39,465 nucleotides of DNA from Planctomycetota bacterium (GCA_020831805.1 JAFIFX010000023.1:1-39465), one strand, 5' to 3'; counted from the stretch's first letter, positions 1-8,776 are shown. Program-made: numbers and translations. Notes: generated from the letters alone by a model not told the origin.

Positions 1-3
1 CCG

Positions 4-27
4 CGGGGGGGGGGGGGGGGGGGGGGG
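4..27. other. Terminal poly-G run, probable artefact
   Basis: The contig opens with an unbroken run of G of about two dozen bases. A matching poly-G run closes the window. Runs like this at both contig ends are typical of no-signal base calls or low-quality contig ends, not of biology. They should not be interpreted. Confidence 0.8.
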
Positions 28-29
28 CC

Positions 30-64
30 GGCACGGCTTGCCCTGCGGGGCAAGCCGTGGCACC
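30..64. repeat. Hairpin repeat, GGCACGG/CCGTGGCACC type
   Basis: A near-perfect inverted repeat: GGCACGGCTTGCCC and its complement flank a very short loop, and the unit ends in CCGTGGCACC. The same words recur in two tandem copies at 21944-22084, behind radA. The copy here lies just downstream of the acs stop codon. No T-tract follows, so it is not a classical intrinsic terminator. It looks like a REP-like or palindromic dispersed repeat. Confidence 0.7.
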
Positions 65-72
65 TCAGCGGA

Positions 73-2082
73 TCAGGACTCCTCGGACTCTTTGAGTTTG
101 GCGACGACCGAGAAATCCTCGAGCGTGGAGGTATCCTGGTTGAGTTCCGTCTCGCCCGCGGCGATCGAGCGGAGCAGGCGGCGCATGATCTTGCCCGAGC
201 GGGTTTTGGGCAGGGCGGCGGCGAAGCGGATCTGGTCGGGCTTGGCGATGGGGCCGATCTCCTTGGACACATGCTCGCGCAGGGCGGCGATCAGGTCTTC
301 GCCGGGCTCGACGCCGTTGGCCAGGGTGACGAAGGCGGCGATGCCGGTGCCCTTGATCTCGTGGGGCATGCCGACGACCGCAGCCTCGACCACGCTGCTG
401 TGCCCGACGAGCGCGGACTCGACCTCCATGGTGCCCAGGCGGTGGCCGGAGACGTTGATGACGTCGTCGATGCGGCCCATGATCCAGAAGTTGCCGTCGG
501 CGTCGCGTCGGGCGCCGTCGCCGGCGGTGTAGAAGGGGACGCCGTCCTTGATGACGGTGGACCAGTAGGTGTCGATGAAGCGCTGGCGGTCGCCGTGGAT
601 GCCGCGGAGCATGCCGGGCCAGGGCTTGCGGATGACCATGAGGCCCCCGGCGTCGGCGGGCTGCTCGTTGCCTTCGGTGTCGACGATGGCGGCGTCGATG
701 CCGAAGAAGGGGCGGGTGCAGGAGCCGGGCTTGCAGGGGGTGGCGCCGGGGAGGGGGGTGATGGCGTGGCCGCCGGTCTCGGTCTGCCAGTAGGTGTCGA
801 CGATGGGGCAGGCGTCGCGGCCGATGTGCTTGCGGTACCACATCCACGCCTCGGGGTTGATCGGTTCGCCGACGGTGCCGAGGACCTGGAGGGTGGAGAG
901 ATCGGCGGTGGCGGGGTGCTGGTCGCCCCACTTCATGAAGGCGCGGATGGCGGTGGGCGCGGTGTAGAACTGGGTGACCTTGTGGCGCTCGACGATCTGC
1001 CAGAAGCGGGCGGGGGTGGGGTAGTCGGGGCCGCCCTCGTACATGAGGGTGGGGACGCGGTTGGGCAGGATGCCGTAGACGATGTAGGAGTGGCCGGTGA
1101 TCCAGCCGCAGTCGGCGGTGCACCAGAAGACCTGGTTCTGGTCGGGGATGAGGTTGAAGGTGTAGCGGGCGGTGGTGGCGGTGTGGACCATGTAGCCGGC
1201 GGTGGTGTGGACGATGCCCTTGGGCTTGCCGGTGGAGCCGGAGGTGTAGAGGAGGAAGAGCATGTCCTCGCTGTCCATGGGCTCGCAGGGGCAGTCGTCG
1301 GACGCCTTTTCTGTTTCCTCGTGCCAGCAGCGGTCGAGTTGGCCCCACGAGATCTTGTTGTGGCAGCGCCCGAAGCAGAGCACATGCTCGACCGGGCTGG
1401 CGTCGCCCATCTGCTTGATGGCGTCGTCGACGTTGTCCTTGAGCGGCACGACCTTGCCGCGGCGCCACGCGCCGTCGCAGGTGAGGATGACCTTGGAGCC
1501 GGCGTCCTGAACGCGGTCGGCGATGGCCTGGGCGGAGAAGCCGCCGAAGATGACCGAGTGCGGCGCGCCGATGCGGGCGCAGGCGAGCATGGCCACGGCT
1601 AGCTCGGGCACCATGCCCATGTAGATGGTGACGACATCGCCCTTGCGCACGCCGAGTGACTTGAGGACATTCGCGAGGCGGGCGGTGTCGCGTTGGAGGT
1701 CGGCGTAGGTGAGGCGGCGGATCTCCGGCGTGCCTCCCTCCCCGCCCTCGGCCGGCTCGCCCTCCCAGATGATCGCGGTGTGCTCGGCGTGGCCGGTCTC
1801 GACCTGGCGGTCGACGCAGTTGTGGCACACATTGGTTTGGCCGCCCACGAACCACCTGGCGTCCGGGGGCGACCACTCGAGGACCTTGGTGTAGGGCGTT
1901 ATCCAGTCGAAGCCCTTGGCGATGCCGTCCCAGAAGGGCTCGGGGTCGTCGATGGACTTGCGGTAGAGGGCGTCGTACTCGTCGAGCGAGTTGATCAGCC
2001 AGCGGGGGGCGCCGACGGCCTCGGGGGCCGGGGGCTGGAAGACGCGGTTCTCGTGGAGCGTGGATTCGATGGACTGTGACAT
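73..2082 (-). CDS. acs: Acetyl-CoA synthetase (AMP-forming)
   Basis: This gene encodes a 669-residue enzyme that activates acetate to acetyl-CoA through an acetyl-adenylate, in the cytoplasm. The length is normal for Acs (about 650 residues). Visible landmarks are the N-terminal ACAS_N-type region, the adenylate-forming P-loop YTSGSTGKPKG at residues 279-289, and the C-terminal PKTRSGK signature, whose lysine (about residue 631) is the conserved catalytic and acetylation site of the family. The ATG start is supported by a GGAGG five bases upstream. A TAAACT hexamer at 2122-2127 could be a -10 box but has no clear -35. Three of the four ACGT tetranucleotides found in the whole window lie in this gene, although it also uses GAT-GTC codon pairs like its neighbours. 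Confidence 0.97.
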   Translation of the reverse strand: MSQSIESTLHENRVFQPPAPEAVGAPRWLINSLDEYDALYRKSIDDPEPFWDGIAKGFDWITPYTKVLEWSPPDARWFVGGQTNVCHNCVDRQVETGHAEHTAIIWEGEPAEGGEGGTPEIRRLTYADLQRDTARLANVLKSLGVRKGDVVTIYMGMVPELAVAMLACARIGAPHSVIFGGFSAQAIADRVQDAGSKVILTCDGAWRRGKVVPLKDNVDDAIKQMGDASPVEHVLCFGRCHNKISWGQLDRCWHEETEKASDDCPCEPMDSEDMLFLLYTSGSTGKPKGIVHTTAGYMVHTATTARYTFNLIPDQNQVFWCTADCGWITGHSYIVYGILPNRVPTLMYEGGPDYPTPARFWQIVERHKVTQFYTAPTAIRAFMKWGDQHPATADLSTLQVLGTVGEPINPEAWMWYRKHIGRDACPIVDTYWQTETGGHAITPLPGATPCKPGSCTRPFFGIDAAIVDTEGNEQPADAGGLMVIRKPWPGMLRGIHGDRQRFIDTYWSTVIKDGVPFYTAGDGARRDADGNFWIMGRIDDVINVSGHRLGTMEVESALVGHSSVVEAAVVGMPHEIKGTGIAAFVTLANGVEPGEDLIAALREHVSKEIGPIAKPDQIRFAAALPKTRSGKIMRRLLRSIAAGETELNQDTSTLEDFSVVAKLKESEES

Positions 2083-2151
2083 CGGTGCCTCCGATCGGTT
2101 GCGTTTCGTTGTGGCGAGGTTAGTTTAGGGGGTTGGGCCGCGGGTGGGCGC

Positions 2152-2179
2152 AAAAAAACGCCCGCGTCTGCGGCGGGCG
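2152..2179 (-). terminator. Intrinsic terminator after the small coiled-coil gene
   Basis: Read on the minus strand, CGCCCGC and GCGGGCG form a perfect 7-bp stem around a 7-base loop, followed at once by seven T residues. It lies about 40 bases downstream of the stop codon at 2218 and upstream of acs. This implies that acs is transcribed separately. Confidence 0.8.
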
Positions 2180-2217
2180 GGGGCGTGGTCGGCTGGCGGA
2201 TGCGGCGGGGGGGAGGA

Positions 2218-2439
2218 TCAGTCCTTCAGCCACTGGTTGAGCTTCTCGACGGTCTGGTCCTTGAGGTTCTCGTAGCCCTCGGAGACCTGCGAGCGGACTG
2301 TGGTCAGCTCTTCCTCGAGCCGGGTCGCCTGCTCGCGGGACTTTCCGGCGCTGTCGGCCCTGAGTTCAAGGATCCTGGCCTGGACGCGTTTGACCTTGGC
2401 TTCGACGCGGTCCTTGAGTTCCTGTTTGCGGGTGTCCAT
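2218..2439 (-). CDS. Small charged coiled-coil protein, unknown function
   Basis: A 73-residue protein rich in Lys, Glu and Arg with a heptad-like pattern through almost its whole length, probably one long helix or coiled coil. It has no signal peptide, cysteine or membrane segment, so it is probably cytoplasmic. The ATG start has an AGGAGG five bases upstream, and a strong intrinsic terminator follows the stop, so this is a well-defined small gene. The next upstream gene (a lipoprotein) also has a heavily charged helical body, and the two could be functionally related. I do not recognise a family. Confidence 0.75.
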   Translation of the reverse strand: MDTRKQELKDRVEAKVKRVQARILELRADSAGKSREQATRLEEELTTVRSQVSEGYENLKDQTVEKLNQWLKD

Positions 2440-2542
2440 CGCGGCCTCCTGGTCTGAAGTGGGTGTGAACAGAGTTTCTTTGAGCGCGGTTGGTGTGGGT
2501 GTGCCGGGCCCGGGCGGTGTGACCGAGCGTCGGCGGGGCCGG

Positions 2543-2998
2543 TCAGCCGCCGAAGCGGTTCATGGCGTCCTGGCGTGCCTGGTCGAGGTTCTGCCAGGCC
2601 CGGTCGAGGCCGCGCCTGATGTCGTCCCACGCGTCGGAGGTGTCGGAGCCGGCTTCTTGCAGTTGGTCGAAGAAGGCGTCCCGGCGTTCGCGGAGTTCGT
2701 CGGCGGCGGCGCGGGCCTGGTCTCTCGCTTCGCCGGTGAGTTCCTCGGCCCTCGATTCGAGGGCCTGGATGTCGTCGTTGAGGGCGTCGATGCCGTCCTG
2801 CATGGAGCGCCTGTACTCGGCCATTTGTGTCTGCGCGTAATCCGCGGCGGTGCCGGCGGCGTCGGAGGCCTGCTGGCGGACATTGTCGGCGGTCACGCCG
2901 TTGGTGTGTGGCTGCGACGGCTCATCGGAACAGCCGGCCGTCGTCAGCAGGGCGGCGGTTGCGGCCGCGACGAGCGTGGTGCTGAGCATGCGATTCAT
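2543..2998 (-). CDS. Small helical lipoprotein
   Basis: A 151-residue protein starting MNRMLSTTLVAAATAALL with a lipobox ending in TAGC near residue 23, so it is predicted to be exported and lipid-anchored. The mature part is predicted to be almost entirely helical and is rich in Ala, Arg, Gln and Asp, with repeated DxxxxxL and RRxxDxxFDQL-like stretches suggesting a coiled coil. The frame stays open upstream to 3142, but the ATG at 2998 has AAGGAG at a good distance and begins a textbook signal peptide, so it is chosen. The family is unknown. Small helical lipoproteins often act in envelope structure, but that is only analogy. Confidence 0.8.
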   Translation of the reverse strand: MNRMLSTTLVAAATAALLTTAGCSDEPSQPHTNGVTADNVRQQASDAAGTAADYAQTQMAEYRRSMQDGIDALNDDIQALESRAEELTGEARDQARAAADELRERRDAFFDQLQEAGSDTSDAWDDIRRGLDRAWQNLDQARQDAMNRFGG

Positions 2999-3080
2999 CG
3001 TTCGCTCCTTCTTGTTTCCCCGTTTCGGATTCTGTTTCGGATCCGTTCTCGGCGGGTGTTTACATAGGCTGTGATGTAAT

Positions 3081-3109
3081 AGCGTAGGCTTATTATCATA
3101 TCCGATCAA
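3081..3109 (-). promoter_or_regulatory. Promoter upstream of the small lipoprotein
   Basis: On the minus strand, TTGATC (3109-3104) is separated by exactly 17 bases from TACGCT (3086-3081), in an AT-rich island at about 3055-3105 that contrasts with the GC-rich surroundings. Transcription from here would leave a leader of about 75 bases carrying the Shine-Dalgarno site of the gene starting at 2998. Confidence 0.5.
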
Positions 3110-3237
3110 GCCGGTCCGCGCGGGTGGTGCAGGCGGCGGCACGGCACACAGTCTCGCGTTCGCGCGTCAAATGCAGCGAATATACCGCGCCGGAGCAGTG
3201 ACCCGGGCGGCGCTGACTTGTTCATTGCGGTGGAATT

Positions 3238-3262
3238 TTCTCTCTGCGTCTCCGCGGCGTGC
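3238..3262. repeat. Fragment of the CGCAGAG-type intergenic repeat
   Basis: Just behind the pilB stop codon, the plus strand carries CTCTGCGTCTCCGCGG (minus strand CCGCGGAGACGCAGAG). The words match the outer arm of the longer repeats at 28238-28480 and 33376-33558. Read along the upstream gene, the CGCAGAG word has the same orientation relative to the stop codon as in the other two copies. Confidence 0.45.
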
Positions 3263-3267
3263 GTCGT

Positions 3268-5280
3268 TTAGTGCGAGCTTGTGACGCGGATGACCTCGGG
3301 GATGCTGGTCAGCCCGGACATGGCCTTGTTGATCCCGTCCTGCCGGAGCGACTGCATGCCCCGCTCCAGGCACATCCGCCGGAACTCGGACACATTCGGG
3401 TTGCGGGCGATGACATCGCGCAGGGCATCGTCGACGGCCAGCAGCTCGTACGCGCCCACACGCCCGGAGTACCCGGTGTTGCGGCACTTGTCGCAGCCCT
3501 GGGGGCCCCACATCTCGCCGCTGGGCAGACCCTGGAGCTCGAGGAACTCGGCCATCTCCTCCGAGGGGGCCTCCTTGGCCTTGCATTGCTGGCACAGGCG
3601 CCGGAGCAGGCGCTGGGCGAGCACCGCGTTGAGGGCGGCGCCGACGAGAAACGGCTCGAGGCCGATGTTCACCAGGCGCGTCACCGAGCTCGGGGCGTCG
3701 TTGGTGTGCAGCGTGGAGAGCACCAGGTGGCCCGTCAGCGCGGCCTGCACGGCGGTGTGCGCCGTCTCCTGGTCGCGGATCTCACCGACCATGATGATGT
3801 CCGGGTCCTGACGCAGCAGGGCCTTGAGCGCCTTGGCAAAGGACATGCCGATCCGGTCGTGCGTCTGCGTCTGCGTGATGCCGTCGAGGTGGTACTCGAT
3901 CGGGTCCTCGACGGTGGAGATGTTCAGCTTGTTCTTGTCGAGCTGGCGGAGGGAGGAGTAGAGCGTGGTCGTCTTACCCGAGCCGGTCGGGCCGGTGACG
4001 AGAACGATGCCGTGCGGCTGGTGGATCTGCTGCTTCCAGATCTCGAGGGTGAGTTCGTCGAAACCGAGCTCTTCGAGCTGCACATTGATCGACTTGGTGT
4101 CCAGGATACGCATCACGACCTTCTCGCCGTAGCCGGCGGGCAGCGTCGAGACGCGCAGGTCGAGCTTGCGGCCCTGCACGGTGCAGCGGATGCGTCCGTC
4201 CTGCGGGATGCGGCGCTCGGAGATGTCCAGATCGGCCATGATCTTCAGGCGGGAGACGATCGCCGCGGACATTCCGGGCGGCGGGTTCATCATCTCGAAG
4301 AGGATGCCGTCGATTCGGAAGCGCACCTTGAGCTTCTTCTCGTTCGGCTCGACATGGATGTCCGACGCGCCCTCCTTGACGGCGGTCTGGATGATGTAGT
4401 TCACATAGCGGATGACCGGCGACTCGCCTGCCCTGGCCTCGAGGTCCACCGCCTCGTGGCTGTCGGACTTGGATACCTCGACATCGGCCTCGTCGACATC
4501 GGCGAGGATCTCGTTGAGATCGTCGTCCTCCGCGCTGCTCTCGCCCATCATCTCGAGCGCGCCGCGGATGTCCGAGATGGTCACCAGCACGATCTTCACG
4601 CTGGGCACGCCGAGCCGGCTGCGCATCTCGTCGAGCACGAAGATGTCGTCCGGCCGCGTGCTGCCGACCACCGCGCGGGAGCCCTCCATGCGCAGTGGGA
4701 GCACGAGGTTGGTCTTGCAGAACTCGCCCCCGAGCCGCTGGAGCATCCTGCCGTCGAAGCCCCCGTCGAGCCCCGCCTCGAGGTTGATCCGCTCGAACGG
4801 CACCCCGGCGACCTCGGCCACCACCCGCTGGATCGCGACCTCGTCGGCGCCCTGGTCGATCAGCACCCGCACCAGCGACTGCCCCGGGCTCTGCTTGATG
4901 ACCTGCTCGGCCGCCGTCATCTCGCCGGGCTTGATGACCCCCGACGACAGCAGCCGCTCGCGCAGATCGCCGGCGACTACCGCCAGCTCCGTGGAGGGCT
5001 CGTCATCCGGCTGGTAGATCTCGGCGACCGACGAGCCCACCCCGGTGTCCCGGACCGGCGCGGGGGCGTTCGGCACGGCGGGGTCGTCGTCGATCGGGCG
5101 CCCGTCCTCGCCGAACCGGCGCTGGCCCGACGGCATCGCCGGCAGCGGGCTGAACGACGACGGGCGGCTGTCGATCGAGTGACGCTGGCGGCGCTCCGGC
5201 TCGCGCAGCCGACGCGGCGGACGCTTGGCGTCCTCCGACGACACGCCGAGCTCGTTGAGGATGTCGTCGATGTCCGCCAT
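3268..5280 (-). CDS. pilB: GspE/PilB-type secretion or pilus assembly ATPase
   Basis: This 670-residue hexameric ATPase powers assembly of a type IV pilus or type II pseudopilus from the cytoplasmic face of the inner membrane. Visible in order are a disordered, charged N-terminus (1-100), an MshEN/T2SSE_N-like region (about 105-260), Walker A GPTGSGKT (430-437), an Asp box after TVEDPIEY, Walker B DIIMVGEIRD (494-503), a His-box region HLVLSTLHTND, and the zinc-binding CxxC pairs at 563/566 and 596/599 that are typical of GspE/PilB and absent from PilT. The start follows the previous stop by 24 bases. It is the last gene of the pilM-N-O-P-like operon, so PilB is favoured over GspE, though the families are hard to separate by sequence. 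Confidence 0.93.
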   Translation of the reverse strand: MADIDDILNELGVSSEDAKRPPRRLREPERRQRHSIDSRPSSFSPLPAMPSGQRRFGEDGRPIDDDPAVPNAPAPVRDTGVGSSVAEIYQPDDEPSTELAVVAGDLRERLLSSGVIKPGEMTAAEQVIKQSPGQSLVRVLIDQGADEVAIQRVVAEVAGVPFERINLEAGLDGGFDGRMLQRLGGEFCKTNLVLPLRMEGSRAVVGSTRPDDIFVLDEMRSRLGVPSVKIVLVTISDIRGALEMMGESSAEDDDLNEILADVDEADVEVSKSDSHEAVDLEARAGESPVIRYVNYIIQTAVKEGASDIHVEPNEKKLKVRFRIDGILFEMMNPPPGMSAAIVSRLKIMADLDISERRIPQDGRIRCTVQGRKLDLRVSTLPAGYGEKVVMRILDTKSINVQLEELGFDELTLEIWKQQIHQPHGIVLVTGPTGSGKTTTLYSSLRQLDKNKLNISTVEDPIEYHLDGITQTQTHDRIGMSFAKALKALLRQDPDIIMVGEIRDQETAHTAVQAALTGHLVLSTLHTNDAPSSVTRLVNIGLEPFLVGAALNAVLAQRLLRRLCQQCKAKEAPSEEMAEFLELQGLPSGEMWGPQGCDKCRNTGYSGRVGAYELLAVDDALRDVIARNPNVSEFRRMCLERGMQSLRQDGINKAMSGLTSIPEVIRVTSSH

Positions 5281-5304
5281 GTGATCCGGATCCGTTCTCG
5301 TGGT

Positions 5305-6015
5305 TTATTCGTCCACGCGCCGCGCGGGCTGGCCGATCCGCAACTCCCAGACCATCTCGTCGGCCGCCACGAACACGGACTGCCCGCCGATCTCGATGAC
5401 CTCGAAGGAGCCGAGCACCCGCCCGACCGTGACCGGCATCCCGTTGATTCGGGCCGCGGGCACGCGCCCGCCGATGATGCTCTGCACATGGAGCCGCGCC
5501 AGCTCGTTCTTGAGCGAGGCGGCCCGCTCCTCCATGAGCTGCCGGCGCCGCTCCTCGGCCATGCGTGCCAGACGCTCCAGCTCGTCCATGGTGTTGGGCT
5601 GTTCGATGATCGGGGCCTCGCCGCTGTCCGCCTTCTGTCGCGTGAACGGCGCGGCGGGCAGCGCCCTGGCGTCCGCCAGCTGCACGGCGGACATGCTCGC
5701 GTCCAGCTCGGTCATCACCCGCCCGAACCGCCGGGTCATCTCCGGCGTGCCGGTCTGCGAGGTGTAGTCGATCTTGACCTCCGAGTCGCCGAAGCCCACA
5801 TTCAGCCCCACGGTCCGCATGCCGTAGATCGCGCCCGCCGCGACGACGAGCACCACCCCGGCCAGGACCACCTGGCCCGAGACCTTGGACTCGGGCTTGG
5901 CCGAGGGCGTCGCCGCCGGATTCACGCTCAGCGACGGGATCCCCGTCGGGTCGTCGGTCTCGCCGAACCCGCGGGCGAGATGGTCGCCCTCGGAGGGGAT
6001 GAGTTTGTCGGTCAC
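5305..6015 (-). CDS. PilP/GspC-like pilus alignment protein
   Basis: A 236-residue bitopic protein: a polar N-terminus, one membrane segment near residues 47-66 (VVLAGVVLVVAAGAIYG), a helical charged middle with a MAEERRRQLMEERA coiled-coil stretch, and a C-terminal beta-rich module (ARINGMPVTVGRVLGSF onward) that resembles the homology region of PilP, GspC and GspB. These proteins link the inner-membrane platform to the secretin. The start is GTG, overlapping the pilO stop as GTGA, with AAGGGAG six bases upstream. Position between pilO and pilB is where PilP normally falls. Classical PilP is a lipoprotein; this one has a membrane helix and no lipobox, so the assignment is by position and fold pattern. 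Confidence 0.65.
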   Translation of the reverse strand: MTDKLIPSEGDHLARGFGETDDPTGIPSLSVNPAATPSAKPESKVSGQVVLAGVVLVVAAGAIYGMRTVGLNVGFGDSEVKIDYTSQTGTPEMTRRFGRVMTELDASMSAVQLADARALPAAPFTRQKADSGEAPIIEQPNTMDELERLARMAEERRRQLMEERAASLKNELARLHVQSIIGGRVPAARINGMPVTVGRVLGSFEVIEIGGQSVFVAADEMVWELRIGQPARRVDE

Positions 6016-6569
6016 GACTCGCTCCCTTCGTCCTCACGGAAGTAGATGCTCAGCGTGAAGTCCGCGGTGATCTCGACGGGCGTTTCGCTCCGACGATCGC
6101 GCGACTCCTTGACGCTCATGTCGACGATGCGCGTGATCCGGGGCAGCCGCTCCAGCGACAGAAGAAACCTGTAGAACCCCTCGAAGTCCCCCGCGGTCGA
6201 CATCACCAGCGGCTGCTCGCGGTACCGGGCCGCGGCCAGCGGCCGGTCGCTCCGCAGCGTCGGCGGCTGCAGCCCGGCCTCGATCGCCAGCGCTGAGACC
6301 TGCCGGACGATCTGGTCGACCTCCTTGTTGGTCGGCAGGCGCGACTCGATCAGCCCGATGCGGTCCTGCAGCTCGTCGTTGACCGCCTCCAGGTCGCTGC
6401 TCCGCGCCGTCTCGCGCCGCAGCTGGTCCAGCAGCTCCCGCTTGTGCGTGATCTCGGCCTTGGCCAGGTCGATCCGGTCGTTCTGCGGCTTGAAGATGGT
6501 GAAGTAGCTCACCACCGGCAGCAGCAGCACCGTGAGGAAAAGAACAAGTTCTCGGGTCCCGAACTGCAT
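6012..6569 (-). CDS. pilO: PilO-like type IV pilus alignment subcomplex protein
   Basis: A 185-residue protein with one N-terminal membrane segment (LVLFLTVLLLPVVSYFTIF), a coiled coil at about 30-80 (the RELLDQLRRET region), and a C-terminal ferredoxin-like fold region with the PilO-type phrase STAGDFEGFYRFLLSLERLPR. PilO pairs with PilN in the periplasm to position the assembly machine. The ATG has GGGGAG five bases upstream, lies 16 bases behind pilN and overlaps the next gene by 4 bases. The length and topology are standard for PilO. Confidence 0.88.
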   Translation of the reverse strand: MQFGTRELVLFLTVLLLPVVSYFTIFKPQNDRIDLAKAEITHKRELLDQLRRETARSSDLEAVNDELQDRIGLIESRLPTNKEVDQIVRQVSALAIEAGLQPPTLRSDRPLAAARYREQPLVMSTAGDFEGFYRFLLSLERLPRITRIVDMSVKESRDRRSETPVEITADFTLSIYFREDEGSES

Positions 6570-6585
6570 GGCGGCTCCCCTTCGG

Positions 6586-7371
6586 TCAGTCGTTGACCGG
6601 CACGAATGTCGTCTGCCCGAAGGCCGAGCGGTCCAGCTCGAACGGTTCCACGCCGGCCACGAGCCGCGCGTCGGCCTGCTCGCGCAGACGCATGGTGATC
6701 CTGAATCGCCGGTAGCCGACCTGGTCCACGATCGTGCTCGTGATCAGCGGAAGCTCTACCTCGCTGAACAGCGAGCTGAGCTGCAGGGCCGCCAGGTAAT
6801 CGGCGATCTGCTCGTTCTCCACGGCCAGCCCCTCGATCACCACCGTGTGGCGGAACCGCGGCGGCATCACCCGCTCCGGCTCGGCCTTCTTCTCGTTGCT
6901 GTTCGCGGTGTTCCGGGCCGTCAGCGAGCGGGTCGTGCCGCGGGCCTGCGCCTCCGGACGGGGCGGCGGCGGACGCACGCGCTCGCCCTCCAGCCCGACC
7001 AGCGTCAGCGTGATGCCGCTCGGAAGCTCGCGGACGACCTCGGCGATCAGCACCGACCGCGGCACCCGATCGATCAACGCCGTGACCACCTCGGCCCGGT
7101 TGAGCAGGTCCGTGCGCTGCTTCTCGAGAGCCTTGAGCTGATCGATCTTGGCCGCCTCCTCCGTGAACTGGGCCGTGATCATCTCCGACTCGGTGTGCAC
7201 CTCACGCCAGCGCTGGTGGTTGACCACGAATGCCCCGATCACGCCGGCCATCACGAGCGTGAAGAGCAGCAACGCGAAGAAGTTCGCCCGGACCTGGCTC
7301 TTGCTTTTGACATACTCCTGCGGCAGGAAGCTCGAGCCGCCGGAGGGTTTCTGGTTGATCAGCCTGCCCAT
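6586..7371 (-). CDS. pilN: PilN-like type IV pilus alignment subcomplex protein
   Basis: A 261-residue bitopic protein with a cytoplasmic N-terminus containing SFLPQEYV (the PilN peptide that docks in PilM has a comparable INLLP-type motif), one membrane segment at about 32-53, a coiled coil at 58-100 and a periplasmic ferredoxin-like domain beginning near LPSGITLTLVGLEG. It is somewhat longer than typical PilN (about 200 residues) because of an Arg/Pro-rich insert near residues 130-165. The start is supported by GGAGG four bases upstream. It follows pilM by 12 bases. Confidence 0.87.
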   Translation of the reverse strand: MGRLINQKPSGGSSFLPQEYVKSKSQVRANFFALLLFTLVMAGVIGAFVVNHQRWREVHTESEMITAQFTEEAAKIDQLKALEKQRTDLLNRAEVVTALIDRVPRSVLIAEVVRELPSGITLTLVGLEGERVRPPPPRPEAQARGTTRSLTARNTANSNEKKAEPERVMPPRFRHTVVIEGLAVENEQIADYLAALQLSSLFSEVELPLITSTIVDQVGYRRFRITMRLREQADARLVAGVEPFELDRSAFGQTTFVPVND

Positions 7372-7383
7372 GGGTCCTCCGGA

Positions 7384-8577
7384 TCACAGATCGGTCGGGC
7401 TCAGACACATGCCCACGGCGGTGGCCCAGCCGGGCTGCGGAGCAGAAACATCCACGCCCTCGCAGGGCACCTTGCCGCTCCGCGCCAGCCGCGCAAGCGG
7501 GTCCACACTCTGGGCGGCCAGCCGGAGCGACCGTGCCAGGTGCTCACAGACCAAACGCTGGCGCGATTCGCCACCCAGGAACACAACCTTCTCGACGGGA
7601 CGGTCCGGGAACAACGCCCGGTGGTAGCGCAGACACATCGAGGTCTCGTCCGCCAGAATCTCCATCGGCTCGGACAGGTCCGGCTCGGGCCCCACCGGGC
7701 GCGCCGGCTGCGCGGCGGGCGCCGGCGTGGGCGGGGAGCCGTCGCTGTTCTGCGTCGCGGCCGCGACCGGCGCCGGGCGCGGGGTCAGCCGCTGCATGCC
7801 CAGCCGCACCTGCCGGGCCTCCGGGATCGTGCACCGCAGCTGGTGCGCGATGGTCTCGTCCATGTGCCGGGCCCCCAGCTCGATCGTCCGCGCGAACACC
7901 AGACGCGTGCCGTGCACGATCATCGCCTTCGTGCTCCCGCAGCCCAGGTCCAGCACCAGCGTCGGGGCGCCGTCGGCCTCGCTGCCGCCCTGCCCGGGCT
8001 GCGCGATCGCGTCGATGGCCCGCAGGTCCGCCAGAAACTCGTTGTGGATGCCCACCGGCTCGAGCTTGGCGCTCTTCAACGCGCCCATCAGCCGTGCCAC
8101 GAAATCCCGCGCCGCCGCGAAGCAGATCACCTCGCGCTTCGACCCGGACTTGGCTCCTTGCACAGTCCGGCAACGCACCAGCAGCGCGGCCGGATCACAG
8201 TTGAGCTGCGAGCCGATCTGGCCCGCGGCCAGCTTCTCGATCGACACCTCGTCCGAGGGCACGATCTGCACATGCTTGCAGACCATCTGGCCCGCCGGCA
8301 CGCAGCAGACCGCACGCGAGGTCTTGAACTTGCCCTGCTTGAGCAGCTTCGGCAGCGCGTCGATCTGGTAGGACAGGCGCTTGGCCGGGTTGTCCAGCAG
8401 ATCGTCCGGCGTGTCGAACTGCACCGCCGCGGCGATGCTCGGCGTGTCCCCCGGTGCGAGCTGGAGCACCTTGAGCGATCCCACGCCGAACTCGACCGCC
8501 AGCGGGAATCCCGCCGGGCGGATCGAGCCAAGCTCTCGGAGCGAGGCGTTGAGTTTGCCGAGCTTGGGCTTGAACAT
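7384..8577 (-). CDS. pilM: PilM-like actin-fold pilus assembly protein
   Basis: A 397-residue cytoplasmic protein of the PilM/GspL-cytoplasmic (ASKHA, FtsA-like) family, which binds the PilN N-terminus and recruits the pilus ATPases. Phosphate-binding and actin-fold signatures visible are LAVEFGVGSLKVLQL near the N-terminus, LVLDLGCGSTKAMIV in the second half, and VFLGGESRQRLV toward the C-terminus. A Pro/Ala-rich linker interrupts domain II (around ATQNSDGSPPTPAPA). The frame is open to 9117, but that extension is antisense to the futalosine hydrolase gene in composition; the ATG at 8577 has GGAG about seven bases upstream and starts the conserved part. It is the first gene of the operon. 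Confidence 0.88.
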   Translation of the reverse strand: MFKPKLGKLNASLRELGSIRPAGFPLAVEFGVGSLKVLQLAPGDTPSIAAAVQFDTPDDLLDNPAKRLSYQIDALPKLLKQGKFKTSRAVCCVPAGQMVCKHVQIVPSDEVSIEKLAAGQIGSQLNCDPAALLVRCRTVQGAKSGSKREVICFAAARDFVARLMGALKSAKLEPVGIHNEFLADLRAIDAIAQPGQGGSEADGAPTLVLDLGCGSTKAMIVHGTRLVFARTIELGARHMDETIAHQLRCTIPEARQVRLGMQRLTPRPAPVAAATQNSDGSPPTPAPAAQPARPVGPEPDLSEPMEILADETSMCLRYHRALFPDRPVEKVVFLGGESRQRLVCEHLARSLRLAAQSVDPLARLARSGKVPCEGVDVSAPQPGWATAVGMCLSPTDL

Positions 8578-8776
8578 GCCTCTCCGGACCTCCCACCCGG
8601 CGTCCGCACGCAAGCCGGACCAAGTGTCCGCGCTGCGGGCGTGCTGAGTGGATCGGTCCGATCCGACGGGCTGTTGAGGCTGGGCGGGCCGCGTTCGGGA
8701 CCGGGCGCGGGGCCACCGACCGGGTCGGCCGCGCAGGTCGCCCAGACCGAACCGCCAGCCGATCCGTCGACCCGCC
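8578..8776. other. Gap between mqnB and pilM
   Basis: About 200 bases with no convincing open frame, hairpin with T-tract or -10 box. It must contain the pilM promoter if the pil genes are not co-transcribed with mqnB, but I cannot point to one. Confidence 0.4.

Noticed and set aside
3259..6045. A plus-strand open frame of about 928 codons antisense to the pil genes
   Set aside because: Long antisense frames are expected in DNA this rich in GC. The translation is His/Arg/Leu/Gly-rich without domains, while the minus strand carries clear PilB and PilP-like genes.
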